Below are positions 53,971 through 64,000 of a DNA stretch of 64,000 nucleotides, in pieces (within the stretch, counting starts at the first letter, position 1; every line of letters starts with the position of its first letter). The translations under genes and the position numbers were made by a program. The DNA is from Symsagittifera roscoffensis (lineage: Eukaryota; Xenacoelomorpha; Acoela; Convolutidae): positions 55,508,312 to 55,572,311 of the forward strand of contig NC_087066.1 of NCBI RefSeq assembly GCF_963678635.1, given 5' to 3'. The notes beneath the pieces are model-generated. The model worked only from the letters and a program-made list of their open reading frames with translations. It had not been told where the DNA came from and searched no databases.

Positions 53971-55463
53971 ATGATTTGGTTTTGTTTTTTGTTTTTTTTT
54001 TTTTCGTTACAAAAGTTTAGTCGGGTAGCAGATTCTGAATAAATTACCAATTTTATTGCCTCCTACTGTGTAGTTTGAAGACAGTAAACGTTTTTTGTTC
54101 CTGATGGTGCTGGGTTTGTAAAGGTTTCAAAACTTAAGTTTTTAATTTGTGTTATTGAAAATCGATTTTTTTATGACCAAGATGTTTTAGCCTCTACGAT
54201 TTTTTACCCATGTTTTCTGCTGAGTGACATATTTTTTTCTCTGTGCTTATAAACTGTTTCAATATTTGCTGCTGACATTTTTTGTTTTTTACGTTTTTCT
54301 TCAAACAGAAGTTCTTTTGAGACGAGCGTGAAAAAATTTGGTTGACCTGTTTTTAGACAACTTTTCATAACAACAGTGGTTCTGTCGGCAGCTTTTGTCG
54401 AAAATTTTTCTGTTCTTATTTTTCCATGCTCTGTTTGTGATGCATCATTGTTTGATGCGAAACTCCGCTTCACCTCTGTTTACTGTTGAATTGTATAAAA
54501 TAAGGTATCATACACCAATATGAGCTGTTTCAGCTTTATTGATTTTGTTCAGATGCAATCAACAAAACAGATAGTTTTAATCATTTAAACACTTCGTTGT
54601 CGAGAAATAATATTTAAAATTCGAGTATTTAAACCCAGATAGACAAAAAGTTTGAGATATATGATTAATCAGATCCTTCCTAATTTATTTTTACCCGTGG
54701 GATTAAAACATAATTATCAACAACCATAAATTATTTAGTCCCTTTTTTGTTGTCTGAGATCAGTGTTCAATTCTGTAATGATTATAGATCGAAGTCAGTT
54801 AAATAATTTTTCAACTGAGTTTTTAATAAATATTTTAACACATGATTTCTAATTCGAAAAAATAGTGTGAAAAATTCCATGTCGTATGTTCTATTGGTTT
54901 TGTCATTTGTTTAGTTTCGCTTCAAGATAAAAAAGTTATTGATTTTTTTTGGTAACTTCAGGTAGTTTGTGTTGCAAAACTTCAAAGTTTTAAAACATAA
55001 TTGCGCAAATGTTTTATGACAACAACATCTTTGTTTTCGGCTCAAGGGGCGTCTTCCCACGTATTCTCGCCTAAGTCGCGGCTTGTTAAAAAGTAAAAGT
55101 TCATTTTATGCTGTTTGTTGTGTTTTTTGACCGTAAGCCAATAGCTTTGTTAGTGTTGTATCGCAAATGATGTTCCGCTTCGCAACTGCGTAATTTTTAC
55201 CAAAAATGGTTGGTCGCCAGACCGGATTTTGTCACAGGGTCATTTCTCACCTGTGCACAGTCTATACGTCACGCTATTTATGTCCGGTCGCTTTTATTTA
55301 TCCAACTCAATTTCCGGTATTGGTTGGTTCTTGTTATTTTTTAAATTTAGTATCAATCTATCAATAGTAGAAAAAAGTCTTTTTGCAGCAAGCTTATAAC
55401 TGAGGTCAAATTTTCAAACAGAGAGCATGTTTGTCTGCTCTGGAAGCCTACATTTCGATAAAA
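53917..55463. repeat. 1.55-kb tandem unit, copy 1
   Basis: The unit starts CTTAAAAGGTAGTCGGAACA and repeats from 55464. It has two parts: X (53917-55044) and Y (55045-55463). Identity between copies is high (above 90 percent by eye). Confidence 0.85.
54204..54473 (-). CDS. small conserved frame in tandem unit, copy 1, unknown product
   Basis: 89 codons starting MKRSFASN, Lys/Thr/Glu-rich, with AADRTTVVMKSC and GQPNFFTLVSKE. The same frame in copy 2 keeps its start and length despite substitutions (many conservative) and a 3-bp indel. I do not recognise it. It could be an exon of a transposon protein or chance in a young duplication. Confidence 0.3.
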   Translation of the reverse strand: MKRSFASNNDASQTEHGKIRTEKFSTKAADRTTVVMKSCLKTGQPNFFTLVSKELLFEEKRKKQKMSAANIETVYKHREKNMSLSRKHG

Positions 55464-56588
55464 CTTAAAAGGTAGTCGGAACATTCAGGGCTTCGTCCTG
55501 ATACGAGCAGTCTTGTTATGATTTGGTTTTTTTTTGTTTTTTTTTCGTTAAAAAAGTTTAGTTGGGGAGCATATTCGAAATAAATTATCAATTTTATTGC
55601 TTCATACTAAGTAGTTTGAAGACTGTAAACGTTTTTTGTTCCTGATTGTGCTGGGTTTGTAAAGGTTGCAAAACGTTAGTTTTTAATTTGTGTTATTGAA
55701 AATCGATTTTTTATGACCAAGATGTTTTAGCCTCTACGATTTTTTACCCATGTTTTTCTGCTGAGTGACATATTTTTTTCTGGGTGCTTATAAACTGTTT
55801 CAATATTTGCTGCTGACACTTTTAGTTTTCTACGTTTTTCTTCAAAAAGAACTTCTTTTGAGACGAGCGTGAAAAAATTTGGTTGACCTGTTTTTTGACA
55901 ACTTTTCATAACAACAGTGGTTCTGTCGGCAGCTTTTGTCGAAAATTTTTCTGTTCTTAGTTTTCCATGCTCTGTTTGTGTTGCATCATCAATGTTTGAT
56001 GCGAAACTCCGCTTCACCTCTGTTTACTGTTGAATTGTGTAAAATAAGCTATCATACACCAATATGAGCTGTTTCAGCTTTATTGATTTTGTTCAGATGC
56101 AATCAACAAAACAGATAGTTTTAATCATTTAAACACTTCGTTGTCGAGAAATAATATTTAAAATTCGAGTATTTAAACCCAGATAGACAAAAAGTTTGAG
56201 ATATATGATTAATCAGATCCTTCCTAATTTATTTTTACCCGTGGGATTGAAACGTAATTATCATCAACCATAAATTATCTAGTCCCTTTTTTGGTGTCTC
56301 AGATCAGTGTTCAATTCTGTAATGATTATAGATCGAAGTCACTTAAATGATTTTTCAATTGAATGTTTAATAAATATTTTAACGCATGATTTCTAATTCG
56401 AAAAAAAATGTGTGAAAAAATTCTAATTCTTATGTTCTATCGGTTTTGTCATTTGTTTTGTTTCGCTTCAAGATAAAAAAATTATTGATCTTTTGGTAAC
56501 TTTGGGTAGTTTGTGTTGCAAAACTTCAAAGATTTAAAACCTAATTGCACAAATGTTTTATGACAACAACATCTTTGTTTTCGGCTCA
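55464..56588. repeat. 1.55-kb tandem unit, copy 2, part X
   Basis: It matches 53917-55044 up to GTTTTCGGCTCA, where the BEL/Pao insertion begins. Part Y of this copy resumes at about 60625. Confidence 0.85.
55727..56017 (-). CDS. small conserved frame in tandem unit, copy 2, unknown product
   Basis: 96 codons, homologous to 54204-54473. Differences include K/R, I/L and S/T exchanges and an added codon near the start. A one-base change in a T run near 55755 gives a different C-terminus. Function unknown. Confidence 0.3.
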   Translation of the reverse strand: MKRSFASNIDDATQTEHGKLRTEKFSTKAADRTTVVMKSCQKTGQPNFFTLVSKEVLFEEKRRKLKVSAANIETVYKHPEKNMSLSRKTWVKNRRG

Positions 56589-56591
56589 TGT

Positions 56592-56847
56592 TGTTGCAAT
56601 GCAAATGTAGAGTATAGATGCATATAAAACAAGAGTATAGATGCATATAAAATAAGCACAGTTGGCCAAGCGGACTAAGACAAAGTAACATAACATAACA
56701 GTTGACGAAGGTTCGAGTCCCTCACCTGCCCATGTATTAATATAATAAAAACGGGGGTTATATCCTATTTTAACTGTTTTTTGGTTCTAATTCGGTTCCG
56801 CCTTGATTAAGGCTGACCGCCAAAAAGAGCAATTTGTCTCAAGGACA
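56592..56847 (+). repeat. 5' LTR of BEL/Pao element
   Basis: It starts TGTTGCAATGCA and ends GGACA. A 21-bp block GAGTATAGATGCATATAAAA occurs twice in tandem and supplies TATAAAA. A tRNA-like segment follows. Its partner is at 60189-60443, with about 20 differences. Confidence 0.8.
56656..56732 (+). other. tRNA-like segment inside BEL/Pao 5' LTR
   Basis: GCACAGTTGGCCAAGCGGAC matches the start and A-box of class II tRNAs (tRNA-Ser/Leu, TGGCCGAGCGG). GAAGGTTCGAGTCCCTC 50 bp later matches the B-box and T-arm, with four of five T-stem pairs. It ends CCTGCCCA. The acceptor stem does not pair. The same segment is in the 3' LTR at 60252-60328. Confidence 0.6.
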
Positions 56848-59800
56848 TTAGCGACCTGGTACAAGTTGGAATTGTATGGTGCTTTCAAACAAGTCGATGC
56901 CCGTTCCGCCGCGGATAAACATGCTTTATCCTTCCTAAATTCTGAAACCGTTCACAATGGCGAAAGATACATTGCGCCTATGCTTTGGATTGATAGTAAT
57001 GTCAGTCTACCAAACAACTATTACTCGTCCCTCGCGCAGTTTAAAACATTGGAGAGAAGGTTAAGCAAAGACCCTGAGCTGCGCGAAAGATACGCAGAAA
57101 CAATTAGAGAGGACATTAGGAAAGGCTATGTCGTTACCGTCGAACCGCATGATCCACGTAAGCGTTCCGATCGCGAGTGGTATCTTCCGCACCATCCCGT
57201 CGTAAATCCGAATAAGCCGCGTAAGGTGCGCCGAGTCCTTAATGGGGCTTCCACGTTTCACGGCACATCCTTAAATAAGTCCTTATTAGTGGGTCCGGAC
57301 CTACTCCAAAATTTAATTTTTGTACTTTTGCGATTCCGTCAACACAAGTACGCCGTATCCGCGGATATAGAGGGTATGTTCCTCCAGGTAGGAGTCCTTG
57401 CCCGCGATCAGATTTCGCTCCGTTTTTTTGTGGCGGGAGGATACCACTTCCGATGTGGTAGTTCATCAGTACACTCGTCATATATTTGGCGCACGGGATT
57501 CGCCTACATGCGCCAATTTCGCGTTGCGAAAAACAGCAACTGATAATATGTCCACATACCCTGAGGCCGCCTCAGTCGTAAATGAAAAAATTTACTTGGA
57601 CGATTACTCATTCGAGAACGTTACCCATGCAATTAAATTAGTCGCGATTTGGTTTCTTCACTAAAATTGGGAGGATTTAGTTTGAATAAATTTGTCAGTA
57701 ATGCTGATGAAATCACTTCAGCAATGAACCCCAAGGAATCCGAAACCTCGTCTTCACCCATCAAGGAAATATGTAACGGTGCCGAACAACCATCACACGT
57801 CTTAGGTCTTAAGTGGGACCATGTGAAAGACACATTGGTTGTTAGCAGAGGCGTGGATAGTCCTCTCGATAAAGCAATAACTCAACGAACCGTCTTGAGT
57901 TTCGTCTCTTCTGTGTTTGACCCTGTTGGGTTAGTAGCTCCATACACAGTTAGGGCCCGTCTTTTACTTAAAGATATTTGGAAAATCAGTGGTCAAAGTT
58001 GAGACGACGAATCGCCAGAAGACATAAGAAATAAGTTTCTCGAGTGGCACTTCAGTCTCCCTCTCTTAGGGCATTTGACTATTCCCCGTTGTTACTTCAC
58101 AGAGCCTGTTGATCAAATAGAGCTCCACATGTTCGGTGATAGCTCGCAGGACGTTTTCTGTGCGGTTGGATTTTTGCCTTCGCGACTCTCGAGCTCGCTC
58201 AAAACTCAAATATCCTTCATTTTTGGTAAAGCTTGAGTTGCGCCCATGAAAGCGTTATCTATACCACAGCTAGAGCTTCAAGCTGCTCTGCTCGCCACAC
58301 GACTAAAAGACGATATACTGACCGCCCTTACCGTCTCTATTAATCATGTCTACATGTGGACAGATAGTACAACAGTTTTGCAGTGGCTAAACTCCACTGA
58401 AAAATTACATGTATTCGTCGCTAATCGTGTCGGCGAAATCCTCGAATCGACCACTATTGATGAGTGGCACCATGTTCTGAGCGGCGATAATCCAGCTGAT
58501 ACCGGTACGCGGGGGAGTTCTTCGGAATCCCTCAAGGATAGCAGATGGGTTATTGGTCCGAGCATTCTCAGGACTACTGGTTGGCCGTTTATACCCGACG
58601 AACGTGTAATCAATAAAATTCGTTTGAAGGGTCCTTCTTGTGATGTTGATAATTGCTTGGAGACATCATCTCCCTTCGTCACCGATGTCACATCCATCAA
58701 ACATCCCGAACACGGGTTCAATTGGGAAAGGTTCAGTTTCTTTACAAGATATAAACGAGTAGTCGCTTTTATGTTGAGGATGTTGCCTTCACATAAGCAT
58801 TTTCGTGGTAAGGACTTACAAATCACCGACCCCACTGAGCTTGATATTGCAGAAAGCAAACTGATTCATCTTGCTCAGATGGAATCCTTCCCCGTTGAGT
58901 TACAAACACTCACCGCTGGCAAACCTATTAAGAATAGTAGTAAAATTGCCACATACTCGCCATTTATCGGTCCCGCTGGAAGCATTCGTTCCACCGGACG
59001 GATTGTACGCTTAGTGAACACCGAGTTTGATACTAAGCACCCAATATTACTCGACGCCCGACATACCCTAGTTCGTTTGTTGGCCCGCAGCCTCCACCAC
59101 AAGCATTTTCATCAAGGTTTAGATTACATGCGCTCCATTTTAAATATGAAATATGCAATACTTGGTTTGCATCGACTACTTTGGTCTATCGAAAATCAAT
59201 ATGTAACATGCCGTAAACGCAAAGCAAGTACTATCCAGCCTATTATGTCCGATTTACTTGTCGAACGTCTCGGATATAAGCAACCACCCTTCAATCATAC
59301 GGGTGTGGATTACTTTGGACAGCTTTATGTTCCGGTTCGCAGAAGCACTGAAAAAAGATGGTGATTTCTTTTTACTTGCCTCACCACCAGGACTGTACAC
59401 CTTGATATTGTACCATCTCTGGACACCAGTTCTTGTGTCATGGGCATTGAACGGTTCATTGCGCGCCGTGGTACACCAAGCACAATCTGGTCGGATAACG
59501 GCACGAACTTCGTTGGTGCGGAAAAGGAATTACTTGCCTGCATCAAGAGCTGGAATGGCATGGCTCCGACCATTTTTGCACACAAAGGTGTTACTTTGAA
59601 ATTTAACCCGCCAGGCGCATTCCATCATGGCGGCTCCTGGGAACGCCTTGTCCGAAGCGTGAAGCGCGTGCTGTACGATATCCTAGGCAGTAGGCGAGTC
59701 ACTGAAGAGTTGTTAGGAACAACACTCTGCTTAGTTGAGCAGGCTTTGAATTCGAGGCCAATCGCTACCGTTAGTACTGATTCACGTGAGTTAGAAGCGT

Positions 59801-60213
59801 TAACCGCAAACCGTTTTTTGCTTGGACAACATGCCACAAGCTTTCCTTCTCGTTTACCCGGGGAGCACTTCGATCACAAGAAAAGGTACGTGCGAGCGCA
59901 GTCATATGCTAACGCAATCTGGTCTCGTTGGCTTCGAGAATATATTCCCTAGCTGAATATGCGTGTCAAGTGGCACACTCATTCTGACTTCACTTTTAAA
60001 ACAGGCGATCTCGTGTGGGTGATTGAGCCCGATAGTCGGCGTGGGTACTACCCTCTTGCCCGAATCGTCAAGCTAAACTACGAACAGGACGGTTGCGCTC
60101 GATCCGCCCTTGTTAAGACCGCAATCCGTGAAGTCACGCGGTCGACCGTTAAGCTCGCTCCGGTTCTTCCTTCTTCAGGGGGGGAGGATGTTGCAATGCA
60201 ATGTAGAGTATAG
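56803..60213 (+). pseudogene. BEL/Pao pol (RT, RNase H, integrase), broken
   Basis: The RT reads WYLPHHPVVNPNKPRKVRRV, GTSLNKSLLVGPDLLQNL, SADIEGMFLQV, and in the next frame HIFGARDSPTCANFAL and YLDDYSF (catalytic DD). RNase H has LHMFGDSSQ, LSIPQLELQAALLATRL and MWTDSTTVLQWL. Integrase has HHKHFHQG, a GVDYFGQL start (first Asp), WSDNGTNFVGAEKEL (second Asp) and HHGGSWERLVRSVK (Glu). Breaks: a 7-T run at 57423-57429 with one T too many; a return to frame near 57643; stops at 58000-58002, 58234-58236, 59362-59364 and 59950-59952. The frame is otherwise well kept. Confidence 0.9.
60178..60188 (+). other. polypurine tract of BEL/Pao element
   Basis: AGGGGGGGAGGA, just before the 3' LTR. Confidence 0.65.
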
Positions 60214-60443
60214 ATGCATATAAAACAAGAGTATAGATGCATATAAAATAAGCACAGCTGGCCAAGCGGACAAAGACAAAGTAACGTAAGATAACAGTTG
60301 ACGTAGGTTCGAGTCCCCCACCTGCCCATGTATTAATATACTAAAAACGGGGGTTATATCCTATTTTAATTGTTTTTTGGTTCTAATTCGGTTCAGCCTT
60401 GATTAAGGCTGACCGCGAAAAAGAACAATTTGTCTCAAGGACA
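60189..60443 (+). repeat. 3' LTR of BEL/Pao element
   Basis: Starts TGTTGCAATGCAATG. It has the same double TATAAAA block, tRNA-like segment (60252-60328) and end GGACA as the 5' LTR, with scattered differences, so it is older than the Gypsy insertion. Confidence 0.8.
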
Positions 60444-60624
60444 TTACCGACCGGTCCTTGTGGCTAGCTTGCGCCGATTTGTACCAAAACAAGTTGATGA
60501 TTGAAGCAATACGAATTTTATGCTCGATAGAGATTTTTGATGAGTTTTTGCCGAAAAATGCTCTCATTAATTTAAACTTCTTGAACCTTCATTTTTGTTG
60601 ATTTATGGAGATTGAGCGCACAAT

Positions 60625-61040
60625 GGGCGTCTATCCACGCATTCTCGGCTAAGTCGCGGCTTGTTAAAAAGTAAAAGTTCATTTTATGCTGTTGGTTGTG
60701 TTTCTTGACCGTAAGCCAAAAGCTTTGTTAGTGTTGTATCGCAAATGATGTTCCGCTTCGCCACTGCGTAATTTTTACCAAAACTGGTTGGTCGCCAGAC
60801 GGGATTTTGTCACAGGGTAATTTCTCACCTGTGCACAGTCTATACGTCACGCTATCTATGTCCGGTCGCTTTTGTTCATCCAACTCAATTTCCGGTATTG
60901 GTTGGTTCTTGTTATTTTTTAAATTTAGTATCAATCTATCACTAGTAGAAAAAAGTCTTTTTGCCGCAAGCTTACAATTGAGGTCGAATTTTCAAATTAG
61001 AGGGCATGTCTGTCTGCTCTGGAAGCCTACAATTCGATTA
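60625..61040. repeat. 1.55-kb tandem unit, copy 2, part Y (displaced by the BEL insertion)
   Basis: GGGCGTCTATCCACGCATTC through GGAAGCCTACAATTCGAT matches 55045-55457 in order. Confidence 0.85.
60728..60934 (-). CDS. short open frame in part Y, unknown product
   Basis: 68 codons including NQPIPEIELDEQKRPDIDSV and LCTGEKLPCDKIPSGDQPV. The homologous place in copy 1 (about 55150-55360) has stops (DK*KRPD and GEK*PCD), so only this copy is open. It has no family match I know. It may be a remnant of the same unknown gene or element as the frames in part X, on the same strand. Confidence 0.3.
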   Translation of the reverse strand: MILNLKNNKNQPIPEIELDEQKRPDIDSVTYRLCTGEKLPCDKIPSGDQPVLVKITQWRSGTSFAIQH

Positions 61041-63673
61041 TGCAATTTAAATAGATGGATCATGAGTTGGTATGTCTGAATACGTTGCAGGATAGTATTT
61101 TCTGTATTATAGAATGTAATTGAAATGATCGGAAATAATATCTGCAGAATCGGAGTTCCAAAATTGTCACAGTTTATCCTTGTAGAATTAGAGGAAGCTG
61201 AGACATTGAAATTGGCAAAAAAATGTACGCTCTCTGAATAAAACTTTAAATATATCATTTTGAAGCTTTGATTTTCAATTTGTAATTAAGAAAAAATCAG
61301 CGAATAGTATTCAATGAATTATCATACGTTGTTTACGTAAAATTTTTCTGGTTCTGTGCTTCTGGAAATCTTCTTCTTTTTTGTCGGTATGCTCAGTAGT
61401 TTAAACGGTAGAGTTGGCTAAAGCAAAACAAAACCGTATCATGATTGTTATCAGTTTTGACACCCTAGATATTTTGCAATAAAGTTTCGAAAAAAAAACA
61501 GTTCGAATGAAAGATAAAAGCCAATTGAATTTCAAAACATTACTTCAGATGAAAAAAAGGTTACCAGTAAGTTACCAGGAGAACAGACTAATTTTTTCAT
61601 CAATTTTTCAAGGGAATCAATGCGGGATAGTTTGCCCTAGAAACAAAAACATATGAGTTAGGACTGGAGTGTATAACTCATAGAGTAATTTCGGATAGGG
61701 TACACCGTCTGCTCGTCACGCTATCTTATTTTCGGCCGGATAGATTCGTGCAACTTCTTAGTCTAATACCGATCCTAATCTTACTCTTATACTATCTAGT
61801 CTCAGGTTGTTTAACTAGTCTCTGCTAGGCTCAATAGATCTAGGGTATACTGGTTTATTGCGGCTGCTGAAGTGCTCGGGAGAGTCCAACTAATTTCTAA
61901 GTTAAATTCAAATCTCTCTGGTGCTGAAATTACAAGTAACTTCAGCACTTACAAATAAGTGGGTTGTTAGTTAGATGGATCATGATTGGTTAATATTAAA
62001 TACTTTACATTGGTAAAACATTTAATTTATCCAATCATAAAATATAGTTTAGATCAGGTTCCACCCATCCGGGTTTTACAGAGTTTTTTAGAATAGTTCT
62101 TCTGCAATTTGAAGGATGGATGATGGACGTTGGTGTTTGGCGAACATCATATTTCTTCTGGTTTCTCTTTGTTAAAGAAGTTCCAGGAAGCTGGAGTTAG
62201 AGACATAAGATGTTGAGTCTTCTAGTGACAACGACTAAGTCTTTGCAACAAACTCAATTCTGATTTCAGAATGGTTGGCTATGTCAGGTTTTTTTGTTCT
62301 GCGTGGAGAACTTCTTTTGTGTCTGATCTAGTTTGGGAATGGCGTGGAGATTGTGCGTGGAGGGGATGCCTGGTTACTCGGATCTGTACGTATACTTGGA
62401 CATCGAGGTGGTCATTGGTCTAGTTCAATGAAGTCCTTTTCTGCGAAGTCAAGTCGTACTCTAAATCCTTTGAGTTGTGATTGTGAGTGGCATATCGATT
62501 GTGGTTGGTCATTCTCTCTCGAGCGTAGTGGGGTCGTTTTGTCTGTAGATGTTCGTCCTTGGTGTTGTATTCTGATCTATGTATTGCATAATGTAATTTA
62601 CATTTTATAAAACATTTATTAGTTTAATATTTTTTAATTATGATTTTAGTTAGTTGTTTTCACAAAAGCTTTTTGTTTTAGTTCGGTTATTTTGAAGAGT
62701 TACTCACACTTGAGTAGCTCTTATTAAAAATAGAAGGTGTGGTCACAAAGCGTGGATGTAGCGCGGTGGGTTAGGCCGGCTATAGAGCATGCTCAGGACG
62801 TCCTTCCTGGTGGGTTAGGCCAGGAGTGGGAGTATGATTTCATGCGGTTTTTGTGAGGGGTCCTGTTATGTGACAACGTTTTATGTTGGGTTTGTTGTGG
62901 TTTTTCTTATGTCTTGTTGGTTATGTCCTTTTTCCAAAAATCAAATTGTTTGTGGTATGGGTTTGTCTTTCGACTTTTTTGTGTTTTATTATTCCTTTCT
63001 TAGACTTTATAATAGTCTTCAAAAGAATAAATTATCCAGTTTTAAACTGGGTTAATCCGGTTTGGGTACCGTTGGTTTCCTTTTCTTAGTCATGCTGTTA
63101 TTCTATGATTTGTGGTATTTAGTAAGCTGCGTTGGTTAGTTTTGTTTAGTATATGATTCCTTTCCAACCGGGTTAAAGGAAAGTTTAAAACATGTTATTA
63201 TATGTTAGAGTTGTTGAGTGTGAAAACTTGAAACTGAAATTCATTATTTTAAACAATTCTTCGTGGGCGAGCTGTGCGAGTGTGGATAGAATTTCTGTGC
63301 GAATAAATGAGAAAATCAAAAGGTTAGTACTGCAATTGCATTTTATTAATTTACTGCATAGAATTTGGAAATTTACTGCTAGTTATGGGGGAATTTTAAG
63401 TTACAAATTTTCATCATAATTAGATTTACTGCTTGTGGGGAAAAATTTATAAATGAATTTACTGCATTGTTATTAAATTTATAAATTTATAAGTGATATT
63501 AATAGAATTTTTGAAATCTGTTTGATGAAATTTTCGATTTTTATTTGTCTTTTGTGGTTGTTGTAGGTGATCGTCGGATGAAGGCTAAAAATCTAAAGAA
63601 AACATGGATAAAGAATGGTGAGTTTTTAATATTTTAATTAGTTAGTAATATTCATTTAATTCATACTTACCTG
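61041..63673. other. intergenic region without firmly recognised gene
   Basis: 61041-62640 is mixed-composition sequence; 62640-63190 is T/G-rich. Short open frames at 62344-62610 and 63192-63419 have no recognised motif. A possible small plus-strand exon lies at 63568-63620 (acceptor TTGTTGTAG, donor GTGAGT, reading RRMKAKNLKKTWIKN), unsupported by homology. At 61390-61420 GTATGCTCAGTAGTTTAAAC resembles a tRNA A-box, but no B-box follows. Confidence 0.35.
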
Positions 63674-64000
63674 TTAGTCGTCGGGGAAAAAACCGTGGGG
63701 GAAGATGTCGTGAATTAGTTCTGAAGTTGTTAGTAGTTTAGCTAAGATGCGGATGATATTTTTAGTCTGAAGCAGTGGCCAAAGCAATTGAAGTGCCTTA
63801 ATAGTGGTTAGTTCTTCAGTGCCAACTGCAAACTCATAAGGTGTGTTTTGGATTAGATTATATAATTTGTGATTGAATTTAGTGTTGTGGATGAATTCTA
63901 AAATTGGGATTTCTATGGGTTGTACAAACTCGTGCGGGATAAGGAAGGGTCGGGATTCTTCGGCGTTGAAGGTCTTGGTGATGGGACAAAAGATATACAT
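63674..64000 (-). CDS. partial open frame running off the right edge, unknown product
   Basis: 108 codons, open to the window end and stopping at TAA 63674-63676. Three bases after the stop lies a strong donor consensus (CAG|GTAAGT read on the minus strand), so this may be an exon followed by a 3' UTR intron. The product includes IPHEFVQPIEIPILEFIHNT and NTPYEFAVGTEEL. The latter faintly resembles the tPyEl..G motif that ends many retroelement integrases. That likeness is weak and the identity is open. Confidence 0.4.
   Translation of the reverse strand: MYIFCPITKTFNAEESRPFLIPHEFVQPIEIPILEFIHNTKFNHKLYNLIQNTPYEFAVGTEELTTIKALQLLWPLLQTKNIIRILAKLLTTSELIHDIFPHGFFPDD

Larger units (their letters stand above)
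56592..60443 (+). mobile_element. BEL/Pao LTR retrotransposon lacking gag and protease
   Basis: Two LTRs of about 255 bp (56592-56847 and 60189-60443) flank a pol region. Pol starts within the reverse transcriptase almost directly after the 5' LTR, so gag, protease and the RT N-terminus are deleted. The remaining pol has two frame changes and several stops. The BEL/Pao family is clear from the pol motifs. It sits in part X/Y of the second tandem unit, with about 180 bp of extra DNA between the 3' LTR and part Y. Confidence 0.88.

Noticed and set aside
61385-61440. Possible tRNA gene (A-box-like GCTCAGTAGTTTAAACGGTA)
   Set aside because: No B-box or T-arm at the right distance and no acceptor pairing.

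Overview
This is eukaryotic nuclear DNA, almost certainly from an animal. It is AT-rich and has spliced genes with GT-AG introns of 75 bp to over 7 kb. It carries an intron-containing mitochondrial acyl-CoA dehydrogenase gene, a meiotic HOP2 gene and a B-box/coiled-coil gene. Its mobile elements include Penelope, Gypsy, BEL/Pao and non-LTR types; BEL/Pao elements are known from animals. The sequence alone does not fix the phylum. An assembly gap of 200 N lies at 9634-9833.

Host genes. (1) A minus-strand B-box/coiled-coil (TRIM-like) gene begins at 6053 and runs leftward through exons at 5878-6053, 3059-3215 and about 184-348; it may continue beyond the left edge. (2) A complete plus-strand very-long-chain acyl-CoA dehydrogenase gene (ACADVL) occupies 23449-27016 in four exons. 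(3) A complete plus-strand HOP2/PSMC3IP gene occupies 27467-40598 in four exons. Its first and third introns are swollen by tandem duplications. (4) Inside the third HOP2 intron, on the opposite strand, are two copies of a damaged last exon of a trypsin-like serine protease. (5) A minus-strand open frame of unknown function runs off the right edge.

Mobile and repeat DNA fills most of the rest. From left to right: a fold-back element with a 21-copy 30-bp array (3505-4805); small inverted-repeat elements of the same TTCGAC-rich family; a degenerate ATCC tract (7657-8592); a decayed non-LTR reverse-transcriptase fragment that is partly inverted on itself; three diverged tandem units (9865-13900); a decayed Penelope-like element with GIY-YIG endonuclease between direct repeats (14405-18345); two kinds of non-LTR fragment (18790-23030), one duplicated in tandem; a nearly intact Gypsy element with two 259-bp LTRs and a 5-bp target duplication (41082-48282) whose single gag-pol frame is broken by one stop codon; three short inverted-repeat elements packed with ATCGAT-centred palindromes (48526-52123); and a BEL/Pao element (56592-60443) lacking gag and protease, inserted in one copy of a 1.5-kb tandem duplication. 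Its LTRs carry a tRNA-like segment.

The most unusual structures are the palindrome-packed inverted-repeat elements, the lopsided fold-back element, the tandem duplication in HOP2 that seems to have included its last exon and then lost one copy of it, and the tRNA-like LTR.
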